A DNA stretch of 64,000 bases from Paralteromonas sediminis. GTDB taxonomy: Bacteria; Pseudomonadota; Gammaproteobacteria; Enterobacterales; Alteromonadaceae. Each line of letters starts with the position of its first letter. The stretch's first letter is position 1. A program made the translations under genes and the position numbers. The notes beneath the pieces were generated by a model. That model was not told the DNA's origin. It did no database searches and was given only the letters and a program-made list of their open reading frames with translations. Where the stretch lies: the NCBI RefSeq assembly GCF_003820355.1, contig NZ_RPOK01000006.1, forward strand, positions 218,552-282,551. The letters are read 5' to 3'. Below, piece by piece: positions 58,365 through 64,000 of this stretch.

Positions 58365-58955
58365 ATGCGCTTATGTGACAAAGATATCTATGACCACCTT
58401 CAACGTGGCGATATCAAAATTGATCCTACGCCTGATTACTCAGAGATATCAGGTGTAACTGTGGATATTCGTCTTGGCAACAAGTTTCGCGTGTTTGAAG
58501 ATCATGCCGCGCCTTACATTGATCTAAGCGGGCCAAAGTCAGAAGTGCAGGAAGCGCTTAATTCGGTGATGAGTGATGAAATAGAATTGCCATTGGGTAA
58601 GGCATTTTTCCTGCATCCAGGCGAACTGGCTTTAGCCATCACGCATGAATCAGTCACTTTGCCCAGTGACATTGTAGGGTGGCTTGATGGTCGCTCTTCG
58701 CTTGCGCGCTTGGGGTTAATGGTGCACGTGACGGCTCACCGTATTGATCCAGGCTGGTCTGGAAATATTGTTTTGGAGTTTTTTAATAGTGGCAAGCTAC
58801 CTTTGGCGCTGCGTCCTCTGATGAAAATAGGTGCGTTAAGTTTTGAAAAGCTGTCTAATCCGGCCGAAAAACCCTATAACGCCCGCCTAGATGCCAAATA
58901 TAAAGGGCAGGATGGCGCGATTGCCAGCCGGATAGACTCAGACCAAAAAGGGTAA
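58365..58955 (+). CDS. dcd: dCTP deaminase
   Basis: A 196-aa homotrimeric enzyme that converts dCTP to dUTP for dTTP synthesis. The family block [20 protein letters not shown] and [15 protein letters not shown] are present, with IGALSFEKL and a C-terminal [13 protein letters not shown] lid over the nucleotide. Length agrees with E. coli Dcd (193 aa). It follows mrp, as in E. coli. Confidence 0.96.
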   Translation: MRLCDKDIYDHLQRGDIKIDPTPDYSEISGVTVDIRLGNKFRVFEDHAAPYIDLSGPKSEVQEALNSVMSDEIELPLGKAFFLHPGELALAITHESVTLPSDIVGWLDGRSSLARLGLMVHVTAHRIDPGWSGNIVLEFFNSGKLPLALRPLMKIGALSFEKLSNPAEKPYNARLDAKYKGQDGAIASRIDSDQKG

Positions 58956-58974
58956 TATTGAACAGGATAGAGGG

Positions 58975-60588
58975 CTACATTATTGCCCAAGCTACCATGC
59001 TGGCAGCCACACAATAGTAAAGCATTGGGCCAAGGGTTAACCGAATTATCTGGCCCTCTTTGCCGATTAAATTTACCACTGACGCGGCAGCTACTACGTT
59101 AACTACACAAATCATGTTACCGGCATTGGCGCCCAGCATCTGAAGAGCGAGTACCCAGTGCTGGTCTAGACCGCTCTGTAATGCCGCATTTTGTTGAAAA
59201 GACGCAAACATCATATTGGAAAATGTGGCAGAGCCGGCGATAAATGAACCCAGGGCGCCCACAAAGCTAGCAGCAAATATCCAATACTCCGACAGGTATA
59301 CCGCCGCTTGTTCCGCTAATGCCATCGGCATGGAGGGGCTAGCCATGGCGTTCACATTACTATTGAGGAAAATTCTCACCATAGGCACAGAGGCTCCTAA
59401 GGCTATAACAGTAGGTACCAATGACGAAAAGGAATGGCGTAGAGCATTGCCGGCTTGTTGAAGTGGTAGCCGGTGTAACCAAACAGTGATAAGCGCAACC
59501 ACAATAAATACAGTGCCAGGCAAGTAGAGCGGCGTAATGCTGGCATTTAAGCCCGATCCAAGTATATTGCTTACACTAAAAGAGTATTGTGTTAACCAAG
59601 CTTTTACCGGTAACACTTCAATACGGCTAATAATCAAGAAAACAGCAAGCAGAATATAAGGTAACCACGCCAGCGTTAAGGTCATGTTTGATGGAGACGC
59701 GAGAGTCTTTTCAACTGTATCACTTAGCGAAGATTCAAGCGGTGCAGCTTGTTCAAAGTCCCAGTTTGTTTTGGGTTTAAACAAGGCTATTTTAGCGGCA
59801 GGGACAGCCAACGCTAAACCCAATAAACCGCCCAATACTGAAGGGAACTCAGGGCCAAGTAGCCAGGCAACCAGCCACGCCGAGCCGGTAAAAGCAATTC
59901 CACTAAACAGTGCAAAGGGGAACACGGCCAATCCATCGCGCCACCGCCTTTTTTCGCCAAATACCCCAGTCAGCAAACAAGCGATCAACAAAGGGATAAA
60001 GGTAGATACGACTAAGTCTATTGTCACTGTGTTCATCACCACATCGCGAATCACTGTATTGGATGATTGATCTATACCTTGGGTTATACCCACTAAAACA
60101 GGGGTGCCGACCGCTCCAAAAGACACCGCCGTGCTATCAGCAATTAAAGCCACAGTGACCGCGGCCAAAGGAGGAAAGCCAAGTGCAACCAGTAACGGTG
60201 CACAAATAGCCGCAGGTGTTCCAAAGCCTGATGCACCTTCTAAGAAAGAACCAAACAGCCACGCAATGATAATGGCCTGAATGCGTCTGTCGGGGCTGAT
60301 ATGCGTAAAGCCGTTGCGGATACACTGCAAAGCGCCACTTGCTTTAAGCGTGTTGAGCAGCACGATGGCGCCTAACACGATAATTACAATGCCAAGCGCA
60401 ATCACCCATCCTTCTATTATGGAGGCAAACAGATGCATAACGGGTATTTGCCAAATAAAGTAGGCACTGCCAAAGGTCAATACCAGCGACAAGGGCATTG
60501 CACGAGTGGCAGGCAGCCGAAGTACAACAAGAAACAAAAACACCGCGAGTACGGGGGTCAGTGCCGTCAAAAGCTGTAATAAAGACAT
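58975..60588 (-). CDS. lldP: L-lactate permease (LctP family)
   Basis: A 537-aa polytopic inner-membrane carrier with about 13-14 transmembrane segments, importing lactate (and related 2-hydroxyacids) with protons. Family blocks seen: [32 protein letters not shown], and [20 protein letters not shown] near the C-terminus. It stands alone without lactate dehydrogenase genes in the window. It converges on dcd. Confidence 0.93.
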   Translation of the reverse strand: MSLLQLLTALTPVLAVFLFLVVLRLPATRAMPLSLVLTFGSAYFIWQIPVMHLFASIIEGWVIALGIVIIVLGAIVLLNTLKASGALQCIRNGFTHISPDRRIQAIIIAWLFGSFLEGASGFGTPAAICAPLLVALGFPPLAAVTVALIADSTAVSFGAVGTPVLVGITQGIDQSSNTVIRDVVMNTVTIDLVVSTFIPLLIACLLTGVFGEKRRWRDGLAVFPFALFSGIAFTGSAWLVAWLLGPEFPSVLGGLLGLALAVPAAKIALFKPKTNWDFEQAAPLESSLSDTVEKTLASPSNMTLTLAWLPYILLAVFLIISRIEVLPVKAWLTQYSFSVSNILGSGLNASITPLYLPGTVFIVVALITVWLHRLPLQQAGNALRHSFSSLVPTVIALGASVPMVRIFLNSNVNAMASPSMPMALAEQAAVYLSEYWIFAASFVGALGSFIAGSATFSNMMFASFQQNAALQSGLDQHWVLALQMLGANAGNMICVVNVVAAASVVNLIGKEGQIIRLTLGPMLYYCVAASMVAWAIM

Positions 60589-60754
60589 TAGCTAATCAGC
60601 TTATGGAAAATTAGATTGAGAATAGTATGCATAAGGTTTTAGCAAAAAGGCTTGTTATGAATCAAGGGCTCGCAAAGATTGACCATAATTTCTACAAACG
60701 CACCAGAAAAAGCAAAATTGCGTAAAAATCGGTGGAATTTGTGAAACCAATGCC

Positions 60755-60760
60755 TATAAT
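60755..60760 (+). promoter_or_regulatory. -10 box of the tRNA-Pro gene
   Basis: A perfect TATAAT lies 13 bp ahead of the tRNA 5' end, with GC-rich ACGCG behind it. No clear -35 hexamer is found at the right distance, so only the -10 element is claimed. Confidence 0.6.
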
Positions 60761-60773
60761 ACGCGTCTTCGGT

Positions 60774-60850
60774 CGGTGTGTAGCGCAGCCTGGTAGCGCA
60801 CTGTCATGGGGTGTCAGGGGTCGGAGGTTCAAATCCTCTCACACCGACCA
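60774..60850 (+). tRNA. proL: tRNA-Pro (anticodon GGG)
   Basis: A 77-nt cloverleaf including encoded CCA. The acceptor stem pairs CGGTGTG with CACACCG, the D arm has GCGC/GCGC around AGCCTGGTA, the anticodon loop ATGGGGT gives anticodon GGG, and the T arm has GGTTCAAATC. It is nearly identical to E. coli proL by memory. Its 3' end is a typical integration site, and AT-rich island DNA starts directly after it. Confidence 0.96.
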
Positions 60851-60919
60851 ATTATCTTCCTGATATCCTTAGTAATTCGATTTTTTTCACTTGTCTTCCT
60901 GTTTCAAAGTTCTGTTTTA

Positions 60920-60938
60920 TGTCGAACCTGTGTCGAAC
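60920..60938. repeat. Paired TGTCGAAC repeats beside the tRNA end
   Basis: TGTCGAAC occurs at 60920-60927 and 60931-60938, an 11-bp period, 70 bp inside the island's left end. Short direct repeats at this place can be integrase arm-binding sites. Function inferred from place and spacing only. The 229 bp between the tRNA and the first island gene hold nothing else I can name. Confidence 0.4.
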
Positions 60939-61079
60939 GGTGCGATTCAATCGTTTATATACGTTGTTATATGGGGCTCCACCCCATAAACGGTGGATTG
61001 TTCTTCATCGACATTAATATTTGTGCCGGCAATCAACTAAAAAATCGAGTATGCTCAAGGTTTAAGCCTTACCTCAAGG

Positions 61080-61355
61080 ATGACTGTGAATATTAAGCAA
61101 GAAAGAGAAACCATCGAAAAAATCAGAAAAACCTCAAAGTTGTTTAATCTTGTAGCTTGGTTTTTCGCACTAATGTCTTTTTTCATATTCAACCCCACCC
61201 AAATGATATTGGGGTTCCAGATCCCGTCAAAACTATACCTGTTTACAATGTTCATGGCACTGATATGCAAACTGGAGAGCTCTCGGCTTTTTAGTATATA
61301 TGTCTATGATATGGGAGAGCTTGAAAAGGACTTATCGCGTTTTATTGATAGATAG
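61080..61355 (+). CDS. Small island membrane protein, two helices
   Basis: A 91-aa protein with a charged N-terminus (IKQERETIEKIRK), two hydrophobic segments (about residues 23-42 and 48-66) and an acidic C-terminal tail. AAGG precedes ATG 61080 closely. Family not recognised. It converges on the zinc-ribbon gene 9 bp away. Confidence 0.55.
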   Translation: MTVNIKQERETIEKIRKTSKLFNLVAWFFALMSFFIFNPTQMILGFQIPSKLYLFTMFMALICKLESSRLFSIYVYDMGELEKDLSRFIDR

Positions 61356-61364
61356 GCTTATTTT

Positions 61365-61967
61365 TTACAACATAGAACAACCAAAAAACTCAGTCATTTT
61401 TTGTTCTAGATCAGACTGCTTTCCTGCTGCTTTCTGTTGGATTTTTTCATATGTGTGCCACCTCATCCATTTTGGCTTCTCAATCCAGTCTATTCCGTCT
61501 AGAGCACATAAATTTGACCCTTGAGAGAGTTTATTTTGATATTTTTCTACGGCCCTTAATGCGCGATAAATTTTACTTTCGTTAACACTAGGATGAACTA
61601 ATTCATGACACTTTCGGCAATGAAACTGTTCTCCACCATAAAGCAGAAGGACGTTTTTTCTACAACTGGGACATTCAAACCAAAGTCTAGAGCCACCAAA
61701 ATTACACGCAGTCTTTTTTATGTGGATGCTCTGTGTGATTGATTGGTTTATTTGGGAACTGTAGTAACTAATATGAAATGCGTTTTCGGTCATTACATAT
61801 TCCACTTCGCCAATTTTATAGCCAGCTCTAGTCCAACTGAGGGTGCCAATGGAATTAAACTTAAGCCAGCCTCTTTGCTTGAATCGGCGTAAGTCTATGT
61901 CAAGCATATCGGTAGTTAACCGTTTTGAATTGGTTCTTTGATAACAGCCTGAGTTGATTCCGCCCAT
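61365..61967 (-). CDS. Island zinc-ribbon protein of the MGG-x-x-SG type
   Basis: A 200-aa basic protein. It starts MGGINSG, has LDIDLRRFKQRGWL and a CNFGGSRLWFECPSCRK block, with zinc ligands ECPSC and HCRKCHEL, and a C-terminal helical tail. Proteins with this layout are, by memory, frequent in proteobacterial prophages and genomic islands and have no known function. A nucleic-acid-binding role is an inference from the zinc ribbon. No Shine-Dalgarno is visible before ATG 61967. Confidence 0.65.
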   Translation of the reverse strand: MGGINSGCYQRTNSKRLTTDMLDIDLRRFKQRGWLKFNSIGTLSWTRAGYKIGEVEYVMTENAFHISYYSSQINQSITQSIHIKKTACNFGGSRLWFECPSCRKNVLLLYGGEQFHCRKCHELVHPSVNESKIYRALRAVEKYQNKLSQGSNLCALDGIDWIEKPKWMRWHTYEKIQQKAAGKQSDLEQKMTEFFGCSML

Positions 61968-62103
61968 AATCGTCTTTTTTGCCCAAATTGCCTGTGTAAC
62001 TCATTGTTTATAAATTATACAGTGATTTTGATTTTGAATTTCAACATTATTTGCGGTAACTTCAAAAACGACTTCGCTAATTTTCAGGAGAGTGTCAACT
62101 TAC

Positions 62104-62673
62104 ATGGATATAATCAGCGTTTCGTTGGCAATGTTGTTAGGGGCACTTATTTGCTATGTTTTAGCAGGGAAATATCACAAAAAAATATATCGTCAAATTG
62201 CTTCATCAATCGAATCTGAGTACATTTTACACGATAGAGATATTAGTACGCTCTACAAAAATCTTGCATTAATGATGTCAACATACCTGCTGGCTGAGTG
62301 TGAAGACGACTTTCTCGAATCACTAGAAAGCATTATTGATTTCGAAACCGAAGTCAGTAATTTGTCGGTAGTGACAGTTGCTAGCATGTTCAATCGTTTG
62401 ACTATTAAATACCCTTACATAAGTAACTTTGCGCCAAGGAGTTTGCATTCAAATCATTTGTTGCCTTTGACCGCAAATGAAGATTGGGAACCTGAAGTCG
62501 TTTTAGAAAAGTTTAGGGATTTAAACCATTACATCATATTGAATAATAGGTTAAATAAGTTGGAACCAGGGAACAATACGAGATATCTAGGTCGAATAGT
62601 GAGTAAAGATTCTGTGTTACAACTAAATCGCTATTTAAAACGTGATATGAGTTATAGGCTTTCCGCTGAATAG
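62104..62673 (+). CDS. Island protein with one N-terminal membrane anchor
   Basis: A 189-aa protein: one transmembrane segment at about residues 5-22, a basic stop-transfer stretch (KYHKKIYRQ), then a helical soluble domain of about 160 residues. Family not recognised. AGGAG lies before GTG 62092 (too close) and ATG 62104 (somewhat far), so the start is uncertain. A small three-helix membrane protein follows 54-57 bp downstream on the same strand. Confidence 0.55.
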   Translation: MDIISVSLAMLLGALICYVLAGKYHKKIYRQIASSIESEYILHDRDISTLYKNLALMMSTYLLAECEDDFLESLESIIDFETEVSNLSVVTVASMFNRLTIKYPYISNFAPRSLHSNHLLPLTANEDWEPEVVLEKFRDLNHYIILNNRLNKLEPGNNTRYLGRIVSKDSVLQLNRYLKRDMSYRLSAE

Positions 62674-62727
62674 CTTTCATACAGTTGACTCACTGAGAAA
62701 ATTTAAACGCTGATATTTTATGGAAAA

Positions 62728-63018
62728 ATGATGCTCATACTTCAAATCGCAATAGGTGTGGTACTTGGAATTTTTCTGAGCACAATACTTTATCGCTTCA
62801 GGGCAGAAGCCTTTAAGTTGCTGTGGTGGTCAGTCCTTGCCGCATTGATAATAGCTCTTCTATTTGTAATTATTTTCTTCTTCGCTAATTTTGACTTCTA
62901 TGAATACCTCAATTCTGATTATGTTGCAGGAGCAATTTTAGTATTTCTTGTTGCTGGTGGAGTGATTGGTTTGATGGCAAATTTTCGTGATATAGCTTCT
63001 CTTTTTAGGAAAGATTAA
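62728..63018 (+). CDS. Small island membrane protein, three helices
   Basis: A 96-aa protein that is almost entirely membrane: three hydrophobic segments (about residues 3-20, 31-52 and 64-85) with short charged turns. ATG 62728 or 62731. Family not recognised. It is co-directional with the anchored protein just upstream and probably forms a two-gene unit with it. Confidence 0.55.
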   Translation: MMLILQIAIGVVLGIFLSTILYRFRAEAFKLLWWSVLAALIIALLFVIIFFFANFDFYEYLNSDYVAGAILVFLVAGGVIGLMANFRDIASLFRKD

Positions 63019-63089
63019 CCTTGTTTAAAGCTCCAAAGGCATCTACCTTCAACTAACGGACGTTTGACGTGGTCTTTTTATTTAACTGC

Positions 63090-63341
63090 CTCTTTAACTT
63101 TTAAATATGTATGTCAATTCAATAGGTTAAGAGTTTAGTTAAAGAGTTAAAGAATTTACACAACTTTAGCGGTTTTGTCGTCAGCTAGCCATGTCTATAG
63201 TGTATGGCTGCTATGACTAATCCTTAAAAAATAAAAAGTAAGTAAATCTCTTTACCTCTTTAACTAGATTCATTACAACCCATATAAATAAAGGGCTAGA
63301 AAGGAGTTAAAGAGCTTTGTTTTCTTTACCTACTCTTTAAC
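63090..63341. repeat. Iteron-like cluster of GTTAAAGAG, candidate replication origin
   Basis: The 340-bp gap 63019-63358 has no gene. It holds five exact copies of GTTAAAGAG on either strand (63090, 63138, 63256, 63306, 63333; first base given) and four near copies (63125, 63146, 63248, 63322). Some abut with an 8-bp step (63138/63146 and 63248/63256). The DNA between groups is AT-rich. It lies just 3' of the VapE-type helicase/primase fragment. In SaPI-type satellites the origin lies beside the rep gene and is built from short iterons around an AT-rich core, so this may be the element's origin. Confidence 0.6.
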
Positions 63342-63358
63342 CCCAACAACGAGGCTGT

Positions 63359-63890
63359 CTAAATAACTCTGTAGTACTTGCGGTTACCGTTTCTCTTTTC
63401 CCCTTTCAAATAACCGTCTTGCTCTAGTCTGGCTAGTGCCTTACCTATCTGCCTTGTATCTTGGGCCCTAAAGTCCTCACCAGACTGCGCTATATCACCA
63501 GCATTGAACCAATCTTTTAAATCAATGAGTAGACTATCTTTCATGATTAACGCATCTAAAATATAGTCGTACCATGAGCCATTATCGTTAAATGATCTGT
63601 TAATCTGCTGAATGGTTTTGACTTCTTCGTCTGTTAGCTGCCAACCCGCTCCGTTTTCATACATCACTTTTACTTCAAGCCAAAACTGATGTAATTTCTG
63701 TGGTTCAATTTGCTCTATTGCTCCAGTGCCATCATAGCTCCATCCCAGTATTTCATTGAGTTTGTCCATATCTGCGGCTTTTTCCATTTCAATTACGGCA
63801 AAGCGTGTTGAGCCTGTATCGTCTTTTAAAAAATCAGCACCATTTACTGACGCAATAAAGTTACTTTGGCGAGGTTTGTTTGCGTATTCT
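63359..63890 (-). pseudogene. VapE-type helicase/primase, C-terminal fragment
   Basis: About 175 residues of a virulence-associated E (D5-like ATPase) protein. RQSNFIASVNGADFLKDDTG and STRFAVIEM are the usual block after the Walker B region, where family members read R-x-S-F-x-x-x-x-N and L-x-D-x-T-G. A winged-helix-like C-terminus follows (IGKALARLEQDGYLKG). The Walker A and B motifs are missing: upstream of about residue AEYANKP the frame runs into IS-like DNA. An in-frame start exists at GTG 63928 but adds non-homologous residues. I judge it a truncated gene. Confidence 0.7.
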
Positions 63891-64000
63891 GCTGAACGTG
63901 AACACCGATTCTGGCGCATCGTGAACACCTGAGATTTCCCGCATTGGGCGAAGCTTATTTTTACGCTAAGTGTTCACCATCGGTCAACTCTGAGCGTGTT
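63890..64000. mobile_element. End of an IS21-like insertion sequence (partial)
   Basis: Starting at about TG 63890 the sequence carries GTGAACACC at 63898 and again at 63921 (23-bp period), with the inverse GTGTTCACC at 63970. Repeated GTGAACAC with CGATTCTGGCGC between copies is, by memory, how many IS21-family ends look. It interrupts the vapE reading frame exactly where homology to VapE stops. Transposase genes and the other end lie outside the window, so family and orientation are not proven. Confidence 0.5.

Larger units (their letters stand above)
60851..64000 (+). mobile_element. Genomic island inserted at tRNA-Pro (left end, incomplete)
   Basis: From the tRNA 3' end to the window edge the DNA is visibly more AT-rich, gene density falls, and products are small membrane proteins, a zinc-ribbon island-type protein and a VapE-type fragment. 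That combination follows the tRNA-integration rule of phage satellites and islands. No integrase and no second copy of the tRNA end is in the window; they may lie beyond it. The extent to the right is unknown. Confidence 0.65.

Noticed and set aside
60833..60850. A second copy of the tRNA-Pro 3' end (attR) inside the window.
   Set aside because: I found no repeat of the tRNA end between 60851 and 64000; the right boundary must lie outside or be lost.
63090..63341. Short repeats considered as a CRISPR array.
   Set aside because: Nine-base units on both strands with irregular spacing, no spacers of constant length and no cas genes.
63891..63928. In-frame GTG 63928 as a true start of a short intact gene.
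   Set aside because: The first residues it adds come from the IS-like repeats, and the catalytic ATPase motifs of the family are missing, so a truncated gene is the better reading.

Overview
The window is gammaproteobacterial chromosome, most probably from the Alteromonadales (Alteromonas/Aestuariibacter-like). The evidence is gene order and family content: epmC-yfcL-mnmC-fabB-pdxB-asd-fimV-truA-accD-folC-dedD-cvpA-purF and mltD-gloB-yafS are gammaproteobacterial blocks, and the TonB-dependent receptor paired with a TPR-sulfotransferase, the LytS/LytR-type pair and several marine-type accessory genes fit that order. This rests on gene recognition alone; no database was searched.

Layout. 1-9,850: an MltD-like lytic transglycosylase, a minus-strand operon (FFLEELY-type protein, thioesterase, retropepsin-like protease), the EF-P hydroxylase gene epmC coupled to an ATP-NAD-kinase-like gene, yfcL, three tandem FlgO-domain lipoprotein genes, and mnmC. 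9,977-22,779: the fabB-to-purF housekeeping block, with a FabR-type operator before fabB and a very acidic FimV holding eight 75-bp tandem repeats. 22,798-32,930: membrane protein and antiporter genes, acpH/miaE overlapping tail to tail, a PhyH oxygenase, rlmA, several poorly characterised genes, a PEP-CTERM-like secreted protein, and fadH with a FadR-type operator. 33,127-43,453: a probable carbohydrate-scavenging locus with a GH3 beta-glucosidase lacking a signal peptide, a large TonB-dependent receptor, a TPR-sulfotransferase, an alpha/beta hydrolase, an RraA-like protein and a secreted GH2-like glycosidase. 43,773-48,012: a LytS/LytR-type two-component system, a small membrane protein and a PAS-GGDEF-EAL protein with a degenerate GGDEF site. 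48,020-60,588: lpxH, ppiB, cysS, a pore-less voltage-sensor-like protein, a second mltD, gloB, yafS, metG, mrp, dcd and an L-lactate permease gene.

60,774-64,000 begins a genomic island. It follows tRNA-Pro(GGG), is visibly more AT-rich, and carries small membrane proteins, a zinc-ribbon protein of a type I associate with islands, a VapE-type helicase/primase fragment, and 340 bp of non-coding DNA with nine copies of a 9-bp motif related to GTTAAAGAG on both strands. I read that cluster as a candidate iteron-type replication origin beside its replication gene, which would make this the remnant of a satellite-like or P4/PICI-like replicating island. The vapE fragment appears to be cut by the end of an IS21-like element that runs out of the window. 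This island is the most interesting part of the window.
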